A DNA stretch of 64,000 nt from Cohnella sp. AR92 (GCF_003990975.1 NZ_RZJR01000005.1:294620-358619), one strand, 5' to 3'; positions 50,012-58,836 are shown, counted from the first letter of the stretch. The notes: generated by a model from the letters alone, not told the origin. Made by a program: numbers and translations.

Positions 50012-50876
50012 ACACCTGCCTACTGCCAGCGCCACGCAGGCTATTATCCAAGTCGAAGGTTTGCAAGCACCCGTCACCTTGCTGCATATCACGGACAGTC
50101 ATATGAACTCGACGGACGAGAGCGATGGGTTTCCAGTTCTTGAGCAATCCTGGAAGGAATACACCTTTGACACGCTCGTTACCCGTTCCCACTTCGATCA
50201 GGCGCTCGCCTACGCGAATGGCCTGGCGGTTGACGGCGTTGTGCTGACAGGCGATATCATCAATGGCGCGACCCGCAGCAATCTGGACTATCTGGAAAGC
50301 CGGCTGAAGACGCTGCGCGCACCTTACTTGTATACGCCCGGCAACCACGACTGGGAGTATCCGGGCGAGCGTTGGGGGGAAGCAACCCGACTTGCCCAAT
50401 ACCCCAAGTTCGAGCGGATTACTGCAGGAAACCCCGCTTGCCAAGCTATTGAAGTAGGCGGCATCTTGCTGCTGGCCCTAGACAACAGCACTTATCAGAT
50501 ATCCAAGGCCCAGTTGGCATTCGCCGAGCTACAACTATCGAGAGGAATGCCGACTCTGCTCTTCATGCACATCCCGATCAGCATCCCTTCGTTGCATGAG
50601 CCTGTGGTAGAGCACTGGGGATCTCCTATTATGATGGCATCGGAGGGCTGGGACCCGATCCGAATGAAAGAATGGATGGTCGAGCCCCCATCTGCTTCGA
50701 CCATGGCGATGTATCGGATGTTGTGGGATAATCCGTATCGCAATCTGATCGGCTTGTTCTGCGGTCATATCCACTTCTCTCGACGCGACATGTTCGGACA
50801 TTCCTGCCAATATGTGACGGAAGCCGGGTTCACGGGGGGCTACCGCGTCATTCGCCTACTTCCTCGGCGTTCCTAA
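50001..50876 (+). CDS. calcineurin-like metallophosphoesterase
   Basis: 291 residues. The dimetal motifs are in order: LLHITDSHMN (D-x-H), VDGVVLTGDIING (GD), YTPGNHDWEYPG (GNHD), FMHIPIS (H), and LFCGHIHFSR (GHxH). No signal or membrane segment. Its ATG lies inside the end of the HAD gene, so the two are co-translated. The pair of phosphatases next to mannosidase genes suggests handling of phosphorylated glycan or sugar intermediates (inference). Confidence 0.92.
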   Translation: MNVEHLPTASATQAIIQVEGLQAPVTLLHITDSHMNSTDESDGFPVLEQSWKEYTFDTLVTRSHFDQALAYANGLAVDGVVLTGDIINGATRSNLDYLESRLKTLRAPYLYTPGNHDWEYPGERWGEATRLAQYPKFERITAGNPACQAIEVGGILLLALDNSTYQISKAQLAFAELQLSRGMPTLLFMHIPISIPSLHEPVVEHWGSPIMMASEGWDPIRMKEWMVEPPSASTMAMYRMLWDNPYRNLIGLFCGHIHFSRRDMFGHSCQYVTEAGFTGGYRVIRLLPRRS

Positions 50877-51083
50877 TAGATTTGCTTTCTATCTTTCGCA
50901 TGAACCCCCGTAATCCCGTTCCTTGACCCGACTTCGTCGGTACGGGCGTGTTGCCCGACGTCGTTCAATCAAGCCATATTCATAGCCGCCTCCCGTACCC
51001 ACTTGCCGCGCCCATCGAGTCTTTGCATAATGAAAAGGGATACAACCGAGGATCCTACGATCCGGTGCGTCCCTTCCTCTATT

Positions 51084-51497
51084 CTATTCGTCGAAGTGAA
51101 CGACGTAAAGCTGCATCGCCGTATTGTAATACCCTTCGCTGTACTCGACCAAGTTCCCCATATCGTCATAAGAAAAACGCAGCATTCGGAGCACCTGGGC
51201 TTCCTTGTCCAGAGTCAACAGCTCTTCAAATCGCGGAGGGGCCGAAGAGACGGAGAATTCGTCGCGGAAGTTCGCGAGCTCGATGTCGTTCTCTTTGATG
51301 AATCTGTACAATGATTGTTCCTGAAGCGCGGAAAGATCAACCTCGACCAGCATAGCGGGCAAGTAGTGCGTGTAGTAAATGTACGGCGCGCCGTTCAAGA
51401 GATAAAGCCTCTCCACGCGAAGGCATTCGCTCCCGAACAAGCGGTACGGAACCGAATCGGACTCGTGGACGATTCTCTCGGCGCTAAGCAACCGCTT
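51084..51497 (-). pseudogene. remnant: UTRA domain end of a GntR-family regulator
   Basis: The minus-strand frame from about 51497 to its stop at 51084 encodes roughly 138 residues matching the C-terminal UTRA effector domain of a GntR/HutC regulator (RLLSAERIVHESDSVPYRLFG, VERLYLLNGAPYIYYTHYLP, RFSYDDMGNLVEYSEGYYN). The DNA-binding half is missing. Upstream of residue RLL the frame reads unrelated acidic sequence that is the antisense of a permease gene. It looks like the left half of a deletion junction. Confidence 0.8.
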
Positions 51498-51498
51498 C

Positions 51499-51749
51499 TG
51501 CAAGCCACCGTCTTCATCCTCGGGTTCCTGAGGTTCTGGAACGACTTCGCCTTCGCGCTTGTGTTCATCAACGATCAATCGCTGAAGACGCTGCCTCTTA
51601 GCCTATCGATCTTCTCCGACGGCTATGGCACGGACTACAGCCTCACGACCGCCGCCATGGCGATCGCCGTCATCCCGACCATTATCGTCTACCTGATCTT
51701 CCAAGAGCAGATCATGAAGGGCATGGTGGCAGGCTCGGTCAAAGGATAA
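51499..51749 (+). pseudogene. remnant: C-terminal end of a MalG-type sugar permease
   Basis: The plus-strand frame from about 51499 encodes ~83 residues that begin QATVFILGFLRFWNDFAFALVFINDQ and end IFQEQIMKGMVAGSVKG, the standard C-terminus of CUT1 permeases. The first ~190 residues, including the EAA loop, are absent; upstream bases belong to the GntR remnant on the other strand. A terminator follows. Not expected to be functional. Confidence 0.85.
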
Positions 51750-51831
51750 TAAGCTTCTTTCGCTTCTTTCGCTTCCTGTCGAGCCGACCGCTCCCTGCCC
51801 CTAGATCCTCTAGATCCCTTAGAACGACAAA

Positions 51832-51871
51832 TAAGACCCCGGCGCTTCCCAAGGGAATGGCCGGGGTCTTA
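51832..51871. terminator. bidirectional terminator after the permease remnant
   Basis: Arms TAAGACCCCGGC (51832-51843) and GCCGGGGTCTTA (51860-51871), perfect. It serves the remnant on the left and the lipoprotein gene on the right. Confidence 0.85.
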
Positions 51872-51899
51872 CGTTTATGCCGTTGGCATGGAATATCGA

Positions 51900-52976
51900 T
51901 TAGAAGTACAGGCCTCCGAGCACTTCGGACAGTTCATCCATCGAGATGACGTCTTCTGCCTTCGGCTCGCCGTATTCGAACTTCGGATCGCCGTTGATAT
52001 CGGATTGCTCCGACACCATCGAGATCGTGCCGCCGCCCGATTGGCCTTCGTCTTCGATGTTGGCTTTGATCGTCATATCGGTGTAGGTCGTATACCCGTC
52101 CTTGTTGATCCCCATGTTGGAGGTGATATCGAACGACTTCACGACTTTGTTGAATTCGTCCATCGCTTCCTTCACATCGGTGCTGTCGACGTCCGCCAAT
52201 TCCTTCTTCGCGTCCTCGATATCTTCCTTGGTGAGCTGCGCCATGTCGAGGTATTCTTGCTTGCCGGCGATCAGGTCAAGCACCTGCGGCCCGATCTTCT
52301 CGACCACGGCGTTCACGAACGGCTCGAACTGATCCTTCGTGACGTGAAGCTGAACGACCTTCTTGACGTCCTTGCCTTCCGGAATGCCGGCATCCTTGAC
52401 GCTCGGGCTGGATAGGTAAGTCTTCTCGTCGATGTTCTTGAAGATGACTCCGTAGATCTCCTTGCCGAATTCCATGGATTTGTTGATGTCCATCGTTCCC
52501 GGCCATTCGGTTCCTTGCTCTTCGGCAAGCTTCTTCAGGTCGAATTCGATGAACTTGCCTACGATGTCTTCCGGAAGCTCCAGCATCGGGATGTTCGGAA
52601 CCTTGATCCACATCTTATCTTGATTCATGATGAGCGGGATCTGGAACGACATCGCCAGGTCGCCGCTGAGGCTGATCTTCAGGGTCAATTCAATCAGCAT
52701 AGGATCGGCGCGATAAGCCCCGCTCCAGCTCAGTTCCGCGTTCTGCAGCATGGCAACGGCTTGAGAAGCTCCTTCTTCCGCCAACACTTCCTCCGGCAGA
52801 TTCAGGTCCTTGATTGCCAAGCTTCCGCTGAGGCTGTAAGACTTGATGTCCGCGGCCTTCTCTATCGATTTAAGCAGCGTTTCGGATGGCGACGACGACT
52901 TGGAGTCGCTGCATCCTGCCAGGACGAACGACAACATTAGGAACAGAGATAACACTAGCGCAATGCTTTTCTTCAT
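51900..52976 (-). CDS. unknown lipoprotein
   Basis: 358 residues from ATG 52976. The signal ends LAGC with C22 as lipid anchor. The mature protein starts with a Ser-rich linker, then alternating strands (YSLSGSLAIKDLNLPEEV, DLAMSFQIPLIMNQDKMWIKVPNIPML) reminiscent of the LppX/LprG-like or DUF6612-type fold. An acidic helical stretch near 240-285 follows. No catalytic motif. Probably outer-face membrane lipoprotein of unknown role. AAGGGGG lies upstream, somewhat far from the ATG. Confidence 0.78.
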   Translation of the reverse strand: MKKSIALVLSLFLMLSFVLAGCSDSKSSSPSETLLKSIEKAADIKSYSLSGSLAIKDLNLPEEVLAEEGASQAVAMLQNAELSWSGAYRADPMLIELTLKISLSGDLAMSFQIPLIMNQDKMWIKVPNIPMLELPEDIVGKFIEFDLKKLAEEQGTEWPGTMDINKSMEFGKEIYGVIFKNIDEKTYLSSPSVKDAGIPEGKDVKKVVQLHVTKDQFEPFVNAVVEKIGPQVLDLIAGKQEYLDMAQLTKEDIEDAKKELADVDSTDVKEAMDEFNKVVKSFDITSNMGINKDGYTTYTDMTIKANIEDEGQSGGGTISMVSEQSDINGDPKFEYGEPKAEDVISMDELSEVLGGLYF

Positions 52977-53120
52977 TGGTACTTCATTTCCCCCTTGAAA
53001 GACGAATTCATGATGCCAACTATCCAATTATGCACAGGGATAATTGTAGCTGATCATCCTTCATCAGGGAAGAGAAATTGTCTAAAGATCCACTAAAATG
53101 ACTAATATACCAATATATTG

Positions 53121-54026
53121 TCAATGAATGTCTTTCTTCTTGAATCGTCCTCCGCGCACGTCATGAATGTTGCCGACCGCGAGAAACGCGTTGTCATCCA
53201 TCTCGGTAACGATGGATTTGAGCTTCGCTTCTTCCATACGGTTGACGACGGTGAAGATAACCTGCTTCTGGCCTCCGGAATAGCCGCCTTCCCCGTTCAG
53301 GTAGGTGACTCCGCGTCCCAGACGGCTGACGATGGCATCGCCGATCTCGCGGTAACGATCGCTGATGATCCAGATCGACTTCGATTCGTCGAGACCTTCG
53401 ATGGCCAGATCCATTACCTTAAAAGCAATGAAGTAGGCGATCAGGGAGAACATCGCGTTGTCCCAGCCATAAACGAGACCCGCGCTTCCCAGAATGAAGA
53501 AGTTGATGAACATGATCATCTGGCCGACGGAGAACGGCGTTTTTTTGCTGACCATGATCGCCACGGTCTCGCTGCCGTCGGTCGTTCCGCCGAAGCGAAT
53601 GACGATCCCGACTCCGATGCCGAGCAGAATGCCGCCGAACACGGTCGCAAGCAAGGTCTCATCCGTGAAAGGATCGACGTGGTGAAGAAGGTAAGTGGTG
53701 ATAGACAACGTGGTAACGCCTAGTAACGTGGATAGAGCGAAGGTCTTACCGATGGACTTGTATCCGACAATGAGAAAAGGAAGGTTGAACAGGAACAGGA
53801 ATACGCCTAGCGGTACTCCGGACAAGTGCGAAGCCATAATGGAAATACCGGTGATCCCGCCATCGATGATGTTATTCGGGATGAGAAAGATCTCGAGAGC
53901 AACGCCTGCGAGCGCAGCTCCGAATACGATGAGAACGACCCGGGTGAAAATCTCTAAAGGGGTCAGCCGAGTGTGTTGGATCGGCTTGGCATGTGCGGCA
54001 GAGGGAGCGGTAGATGGACTGGTCAT
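53121..54026 (-). CDS. YitT-family membrane protein (DUF2179)
   Basis: 301 residues from ATG 54026 with AGGAGG five bases upstream. A hydrophilic N-terminus of about 25 residues is followed by five or six membrane segments (VVLIVFGAALAGVALEIFLIPNNIIDGGITGISIMASHLSGVPLG is the diagnostic opening). The cytoplasmic DUF2179 domain is at the C-terminus (SKSIWIISDRYREIGDAIVSRLGRGVTYLNGEGGYSG). Family function is not established. Single gene. Confidence 0.92.
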   Translation of the reverse strand: MTSPSTAPSAAHAKPIQHTRLTPLEIFTRVVLIVFGAALAGVALEIFLIPNNIIDGGITGISIMASHLSGVPLGVFLFLFNLPFLIVGYKSIGKTFALSTLLGVTTLSITTYLLHHVDPFTDETLLATVFGGILLGIGVGIVIRFGGTTDGSETVAIMVSKKTPFSVGQMIMFINFFILGSAGLVYGWDNAMFSLIAYFIAFKVMDLAIEGLDESKSIWIISDRYREIGDAIVSRLGRGVTYLNGEGGYSGGQKQVIFTVVNRMEEAKLKSIVTEMDDNAFLAVGNIHDVRGGRFKKKDIH

Positions 54027-54202
54027 AGGCACCTCCTAAATAGTATGTTTCTTTCTATTATAACAGTGTATGTCGGGATGGTCTAATCCATAGCGCGTAC
54101 ATAGGGATAGATTATCTTCCATGCATGCCAAAAGCCGCTTTCGCAGAATGGATCTGACGAAAACGGCCTTTATTTGGTGATTATTTTCAGGGAATTGGGA
54201 AC

Positions 54203-54361
54203 TCAGCCTTCCGGGTTATTATGGCTCACATGGTTATGAGTCTTGACCTTCTTGGACCCGGATAGGGGCTCATTCGGCTGGCGGTTCGCGCCTTGGCGCT
54301 TGTCATGGCCGTGCTCGGACTGCGGCTCTCCGGTACCAACGGAATAATTTCTCGGTTTCAT
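54203..54361 (-). CDS. sspP: small acid-soluble spore protein P
   Basis: 52 residues, ATG at 54361 after GGAGGGAGAGGACGAA. The core NEPLSGSKKVKTHNHVSHNNP matches the SspP family signature EPLSGSKKVKNRNH. Expected to be a minor DNA-associated or core spore protein made in the forespore. It is good evidence that the organism forms endospores. Confidence 0.88.
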   Translation of the reverse strand: MKPRNYSVGTGEPQSEHGHDKRQGANRQPNEPLSGSKKVKTHNHVSHNNPEG

Positions 54362-54396
54362 TTCGTCCTCTCCCTCCTATCGCGGATTAAATCGCG

Positions 54397-54576
54397 TTAA
54401 GTCGTCTTAAAATGATGAAGGTCCGAAGTCTCGTCATGGTTAAGGGCGTCTTGATGGCGTCTGTCGTTCGTCTTCTGCTGCAGCTGTTGGGCATGATGGC
54501 TGTTGACGGGATTGCGTTCCAGGTCTTCCGCCACGTTGCTCAGGTTCTTATCCGGCATGCCGTTCTTGTTCGCCAT
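54397..54576 (-). CDS. small hydrophilic protein, 59 residues, unknown
   Basis: ATG at 54576; AAGGGAGTG lies 12 bases upstream. The product is MANKNGMPDKNLSNVAEDL followed by an Asn/Gln/His-rich helix ending in HHFKTT. No membrane segment. Composition and its place directly upstream of sspP on the same strand suggest a spore-associated small protein, but the family is not recognised. Confidence 0.65.
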   Translation of the reverse strand: MANKNGMPDKNLSNVAEDLERNPVNSHHAQQLQQKTNDRRHQDALNHDETSDLHHFKTT

Positions 54577-54593
54577 GGATCGGCCACACTCCC

Positions 54594-54941
54594 TTATGCA
54601 TGGGTAAAGTCGTGCAGGGCTTGAGCGGTCTCGTGAAGATGGCGCCTGTAATCCGCGATTAGCTCCTGCATCACATCGGTTCTCTCGTCGACGGACTGCC
54701 CGTCTTTCTCCACGTCCGAGAGCTGAATGTCGATCTCGCGGCTGTCGACATACTTGACCGAGAAGTCGAATTCGAGCATCTGCCGGCCAGCCGTCTGAAT
54801 ATGAACGAGCAGCGTATCCGAGTGCTTCTCGTCTCCTTGGACATCCGCCTTGTCTCCGTTGCTTAGGCGCTCGGACAGCGTTTGTCTCCAGGCTTGCGCC
54901 AGATCCTCCTGAGGGACGGCGAGTTGGTCATTGCTTGACAT
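54594..54941 (-). CDS. unknown small protein, 115 residues
   Basis: ATG at 54941 with GGAGGTG upstream. Acidic, soluble, predicted helix-strand pattern (LLVHIQTAGRQMLEFDFSVKYVDSREIDIQLSDVE), starting MSSNDQLAVPQEDLAQAWRQ. Not recognised. It precedes two small genes in the same direction, so the three may form one transcript with the spore-type gene sspP. Confidence 0.7.
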   Translation of the reverse strand: MSSNDQLAVPQEDLAQAWRQTLSERLSNGDKADVQGDEKHSDTLLVHIQTAGRQMLEFDFSVKYVDSREIDIQLSDVEKDGQSVDERTDVMQELIADYRRHLHETAQALHDFTHA

Positions 54942-55093
54942 GGCATAGCACCTCCGCCCCGTTAGCTTGACCCGGCTTCTGTTTCTTCATTCAAGGAAGG
55001 GGGCGAAGCTGCGTGTTTGGAAAATGAGGCTGTTGTTGCGTTAAATCCATAGCTTCGAGGAATGTCCCCTTCTTTACACGGGCGATTATGCTC

Positions 55094-55264
55094 GATTTTT
55101 CGCATATAATTTTCGGAAAACCCCAAGTACGGAAGATTATATATGATAATTCGTATATATTTTTTTGCTTCATGAAGGTTTGACTTTGATGTATATGATA
55201 TTTCGAATACAATCGTCGGCAATGACGTTTTCAGAGAGAATATATGCGATATTTCATATATATT
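55094..55264. repeat. phased array of four AT-rich dyads, period 51-52 bases
   Basis: Core words GATTTTTC (55094), GATAATTC (55145), GATATTTC (55197) and GATATTTC (55248) are 51, 52 and 51 bases apart, each inside an ATAT-rich dyad (for example TATATG-N8-CATATA around 55248). The bases between them are not conserved. It fills the gene-free gap between the 115-residue gene and the tRNA-derived repeats. Possible multi-operator or bend site; the pattern is seen directly, its meaning is not known. Confidence 0.7.
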
Positions 55265-55275
55265 AGTCATGGGCC

Positions 55276-55467
55276 GAGAGAGTGGGATTCGCTCCGTCGC
55301 TCCGAGCCGCACCGTTTCCGTGCGCACTCCTCGTTCGCGACTATCACGCCGGGGCCTACGGACATGCCTTATGGCATGTCCGCTTAACGGCCCGTTCGAA
55401 TCCCACTTCGCCAAAACGCAAAAAACCGATTCCTTCTCAGGAATCGGCTCATTTTTTTCGTTTGGCG
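55276..55467. repeat. tRNA-Ser-derived tandem repeat, copy A
   Basis: 192-base unit nearly identical to the next unit. Its left end begins GAGAGAGTGGGATTCG, the complement of the tRNA-Ser 3' end, and its right part contains the inverted match CGTTCGAATCCCAC. In between are a perfect hairpin (CGGACATGCC 55359-55368 with GGCATGTCCG 55373-55382) and other GC-rich stems, then a terminator-like hairpin CCGATTCCT/AGGAATCGG with T-run. No coding function is needed. Confidence 0.9.
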
Positions 55468-55660
55468 GAGAGAGTGGGATTCGCTCCGTCGCTCCGAGCC
55501 GCACCGTATTCCGTGCGCACTCCTCATTCGCGACTATCACGCCGGGGCCTACGGACATGCCTTATGGCATATCCGCTTAACGGCCCGTTCGAATCCCACC
55601 TCGCCAAAACGCAAAAAACCGATTCCTTCTCAGGAATCGGCTCGTTTTTTTCGTTTGGCG
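55468..55660. repeat. tRNA-Ser-derived tandem repeat, copy B
   Basis: 193-base unit next to copy A and ending where the tRNA gene's 3' terminus begins. It differs by a few substitutions and one extra base, including a change that breaks one pair of the ATGCC/GGCAT hairpin. Contains a second copy of the terminator hairpin (55619-55640), which is the likely terminator of tRNA-Ser. Confidence 0.9.
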
Positions 55661-55744
55661 GAGAGAGTGGGATTCGAACCCACGTGGGCTTGCACCCTAA
55701 CGGTTTTCAAGACCGCCCCGTTATGACCGCTTCGGTATCTCTCC
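55656..55744 (-). tRNA. tRNA-Ser (anticodon TGA)
   Basis: 89 bases with a long variable arm: acceptor GGAGAGA paired with TCTCTCC, discriminator G and encoded CCA; anticodon loop CTTGAAA with TGA. Placed just downstream of serS on the same strand, as in Bacillus relatives. Confidence 0.94.
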
Positions 55745-55823
55745 AAGAGAAAGGCAGCGGTACAATTCGCGATCAAATTGCCCAAGACTGCCCCGTTATC
55801 ATATCACAAGGAAGATTCCGCGA

Positions 55824-57107
55824 TCAACCCCTGGGAGCGATCTTCTCGACGCCTCCCATATAAGGACGCAGCACCTCCGGAATAACGACCGTTCCGTCCT
55901 CCTGCTGGTAATTCTCCAGGATCGCCGCGACGGTACGACCGACGGCAAGCCCGGATCCGTTCAGCGTGTGCACGAATTCCGGCTTGGCTCCATGCTCTCT
56001 GCGGAAGCGGATGGCAGCGCGACGAGCCTGGAAATCCTCGAAGTTGGTACAGGAGGAGATCTCGCGATACGTGTTCTGGCTAGGAAGCCACACTTCGATG
56101 TCATAGGTCTTGGCCGACCCGAAGCTCATGTCGCCCGTGCAGAGCGCCAGTACGCGGTAAGGAAGGCCAAGAAGCTGCAGGACGCGCTCCGCGTCGCCCG
56201 TAAGCTCTTCAAGCGCTTCGTAGGACGTCTCGGGAGCGGACAGCTTCACCAGCTCCACCTTGTTGAACTGATGCTGGCGGATCAAGCCGCGGGTGTCTCG
56301 TCCCGCTGCGCCGGCTTCCGAGCGGAAGCATCCGCTGAACGCCACGAACTTGGCCGGAAGCTTCTCCGCGCTCAGGATGTCGTCGCGGTGGATGTTGGTG
56401 ACCGGAACTTCGGCGGTCGGGATCAGGAAGTAATCGGTTCCTTCAAGCTTGAACAGGTCTTCTTCGAATTTGGGAAGCTGACCGGTCCCGATGAGGCTGT
56501 CGCGGTTTACGATGTATGGAGGCAGAATTTCCTCGTAGCCGTGCTTGTCCGAGTGCAGATCCATCATGAAGTTGAACAGCGCGCGCTCCAAGCGGGCGCC
56601 CAGCCCTCTGTAGAAGACGAAGCGCGAACCGGTGACCTTAGCCGCATTCTCGAAGTCCAGAATGCCGAGGCCGTCCGCGATGTCGTAGTGAGCCTTCGGC
56701 TCGAAGCCGAAAGAAGGCTGCTCGCCCACCCGGCGAACCTCGACATTGTCTTCCTCCGAAGCGCCGATCGGCACGCTTTCGTGCGGAACGTTCGGAATGG
56801 CAAGCATCAACTCGTTGATCTTCTCATCCAGCTCGCGAAGCTCTTCGTCCAGCTCCTTGATGCGATCGTTAACGCTGCGCATCTCGGCAATCAATTCGTC
56901 CGCGTTGCCGCCGCTCTTCTTCAGCTTGGCGACCTCTTGGGACACCACGTTGCGCCGGTTCTTAAGGGTATCTCCCTCCACCAAGCGTTCCCGGCGGGCA
57001 TTGTCTAACCCGGGGAATTCCGCGATCAGCTCAAGCGAAGCATTGCGGTTGCGCAGAGCCTGCTCCACCTTCCCATAATCACTCCGAAGCAATCTTATAT
57101 CCAACAT
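55824..57107 (-). CDS. serS: seryl-tRNA synthetase
   Basis: 427 residues, standard length. N-terminal coiled-coil arm (about 28-105) that grips the long variable arm of tRNA-Ser, then the class II catalytic core: motif 2 in [22 protein letters not shown] and motif 3 in [18 protein letters not shown]. It charges serine onto tRNA-Ser, one of which is encoded 79 bases downstream. AAGGAGTTC precedes the ATG. The 65-base gap to pdxT is too short for a T-box leader. Confidence 0.97.
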   Translation of the reverse strand: MLDIRLLRSDYGKVEQALRNRNASLELIAEFPGLDNARRERLVEGDTLKNRRNVVSQEVAKLKKSGGNADELIAEMRSVNDRIKELDEELRELDEKINELMLAIPNVPHESVPIGASEEDNVEVRRVGEQPSFGFEPKAHYDIADGLGILDFENAAKVTGSRFVFYRGLGARLERALFNFMMDLHSDKHGYEEILPPYIVNRDSLIGTGQLPKFEEDLFKLEGTDYFLIPTAEVPVTNIHRDDILSAEKLPAKFVAFSGCFRSEAGAAGRDTRGLIRQHQFNKVELVKLSAPETSYEALEELTGDAERVLQLLGLPYRVLALCTGDMSFGSAKTYDIEVWLPSQNTYREISSCTNFEDFQARRAAIRFRREHGAKPEFVHTLNGSGLAVGRTVAAILENYQQEDGTVVIPEVLRPYMGGVEKIAPRG

Positions 57108-57172
57108 GTGCTGAACTCCTTCTCCCGTTTACGGGTCAATATCGGTACTCCATCGGCCTGTCCGCTCCAAGG

Positions 57173-57754
57173 TTAACGATTGGAGGAAGCTTCCTTCGCC
57201 ATGTTCAGGAAGTATTCGTGCAATCGGTAATCATCCGTCAACTCCGGATGGTAAGAGGAAGCGAGGAGGTTGCCCTGCCTAGCGGTCACGATCTCGTCCT
57301 TGTAGGTGGACAGCACATCCACATTGTCGCCGACTTCCTTGATGAGCGGGGCGCGGATGAACACCGCGCGAAGCGGCGTATCGATGCCTTTGACATCCAG
57401 GTCCGTCTCGAAGCTCTCTCTCTGACGCCCGAACGCATTGCGGGCGACCGTCATGTTCATTAACCGCAGATGAGGCTCCTCGGCCCCCTCCAGCCGCTCG
57501 GCAAGCACGATAAGGCCGGCGCAGGTGCCGAAGACGGGCTTTCCGCCGTTCGCGAAGTCGCGAATGGCGTCGATAAATTCGTATTTTCTCATCAGCTTGC
57601 CGATCGTGGTGCTCTCGCCTCCCGGCAGGATGAGGCCGTCTATCTCCTTCAGCTGGTCGACGGTCTTGACCGCTACGCCGGTGCCCCCGGCAAGCTCAAT
57701 GCTGCGAATATGCTCCGCTACCGCCCCTTGAAGAGCCAATACTCCGATGTTCAT
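57173..57754 (-). CDS. pdxT: pyridoxal 5'-phosphate synthase glutaminase subunit
   Basis: 193 residues from ATG 57754 ([15 protein letters not shown]); the longer reading is not needed. Class I glutaminase triad visible: C78 in [12 protein letters not shown]169 and E171 in [10 protein letters not shown]. It releases ammonia from glutamine and channels it to PdxS in the DXP-independent vitamin B6 pathway. Directly downstream of pdxS. Confidence 0.97.
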   Translation of the reverse strand: MNIGVLALQGAVAEHIRSIELAGGTGVAVKTVDQLKEIDGLILPGGESTTIGKLMRKYEFIDAIRDFANGGKPVFGTCAGLIVLAERLEGAEEPHLRLMNMTVARNAFGRQRESFETDLDVKGIDTPLRAVFIRAPLIKEVGDNVDVLSTYKDEIVTARQGNLLASSYHPELTDDYRLHEYFLNMAKEASSNR

Positions 57755-57891
57755 CCGATTCCCTTCCTTCATCGCCAATCATTCCTTGCCATTGGGTAAA
57801 CCAATCGAGGCGGCTCCTCAGCGGCTGTAAGGAGCCGATGCGAAGCCGCCCGTTGTGAATAGATAATGTCTCTGATCGTTCGGCTTAGACC

Positions 57892-58773
57892 TTACAGGCC
57901 GCGATCCTGCATGCGCTCGGAACGATCCAGCTTGGAGATCTCGATTCCCTTCATCGGAGCGCCCAGGTTCTTGGACACGCGAGCAATCAGCTCGTAATCC
58001 GTGTAGTGGGTCGTCGCTTCGACGATAGCGCGTGCGAACTTCTCAGGGGAGTCGGACTTGAAGATGCCCGATCCGACGAAGACGCCGTCAGCGCCCAAAT
58101 GCATCATAAGCGCAGCATCCGCAGGAGTTGCGACTCCGCCTGCCGCGAAGTTAACGACCGGAAGACGGCCCGTTTCGTGAACGCCGATCAGCAGGTCGTA
58201 AGGAACGCCAAGGGTCTTAGCCTCATGGTAGAGTTCGTCTTTGGACAGGTTCTGTACCTTGCGGATTTGGCCCGTGATCAGGCGCATATGGCGAACGGCT
58301 TCAACGATGTTGCCCGTTCCCGGCTCGCCCTTCGTGCGAAGCATCGATGCGCCTTCTTGAATGCGGCGAAGGGCTTCGCCCAGATCCTTCGCTCCGCACA
58401 CGAACGGAACGGTGAAATCTTCCTTGCTGATATGGAAGATATCGTCGGCCGGAGTCAGAACTTCGCTTTCGTCGATGTAGTCGACGCCAAGCGATTCCAA
58501 TACCTTCGCTTCAACGTAATGACCGATGCGAGCCTTGGCCATAACCGGAATCGATACGACCTTCATGACTTCTTCGACGATCGTCGGGTCAGCCATACGG
58601 GCAACGCCGCCTGCCGCGCGAATATCGGAAGGAACGCGTTCAAGCGCCATGACTGCCGTTGCGCCTGCCGCCTCCGCGATCTTGGCTTGCTCCGCGTTCA
58701 TGACGTCCATGATGACGCCGCCCTTTTGCATCTCGGCCATCCCGCGTTTAACTCTCGAAGTACCTGTCTCCAT
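57892..58773 (-). CDS. pdxS: pyridoxal 5'-phosphate synthase lyase subunit
   Basis: 293 residues, highly conserved. D23 and K80 ([13 protein letters not shown]) are at the active site, K147 in [11 protein letters not shown] is the second catalytic lysine. It condenses ribose 5-phosphate, glyceraldehyde 3-phosphate and ammonia into PLP in a dodecamer decorated by PdxT. GGAGGCG upstream of the ATG; own promoter at 58808-58836. Operon continues into pdxT and perhaps serS. Confidence 0.98.
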   Translation of the reverse strand: METGTSRVKRGMAEMQKGGVIMDVMNAEQAKIAEAAGATAVMALERVPSDIRAAGGVARMADPTIVEEVMKVVSIPVMAKARIGHYVEAKVLESLGVDYIDESEVLTPADDIFHISKEDFTVPFVCGAKDLGEALRRIQEGASMLRTKGEPGTGNIVEAVRHMRLITGQIRKVQNLSKDELYHEAKTLGVPYDLLIGVHETGRLPVVNFAAGGVATPADAALMMHLGADGVFVGSGIFKSDSPEKFARAIVEATTHYTDYELIARVSKNLGAPMKGIEISKLDRSERMQDRGL

Positions 58774-58807
58774 GATTCCTCACGCCTCCTGAATATACTA
58801 TCCATTG

Positions 58808-58836
58808 ATTTTACAGGAAGGGCCGCCAATAGACAA
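58808..58836 (-). promoter_or_regulatory. promoter of pdxST
   Basis: Minus strand TTGTCT (58831-58836) and TAAAAT (58808-58813), 17-base spacer, about 35 bases before the pdxS start codon. Confidence 0.75.

Noticed and set aside
54412..54624. 70-codon plus-strand frame with hydrophobic start
   Set aside because: Antisense of the 59-residue gene, which has a better start context and direction shared with its neighbours.
55094..55660. CRISPR array
   Set aside because: The 51-base phased cores are short and degenerate, the 192-base units are tandem copies without unique spacers, and no cas genes are nearby.
55269..55863. Plus-strand reading frames through the tRNA-derived repeats (for example 55282-55863)
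   Set aside because: They read the repeats and the antisense of tRNA-Ser; the predicted peptides are the well-known spurious GESGIRTH-type translation of tRNA 3' ends.
57108..57172. T-box leader before serS
   Set aside because: The gap between pdxT and serS is only 65 bases and shows no specifier hairpin or anti-terminator; too short for a T-box.
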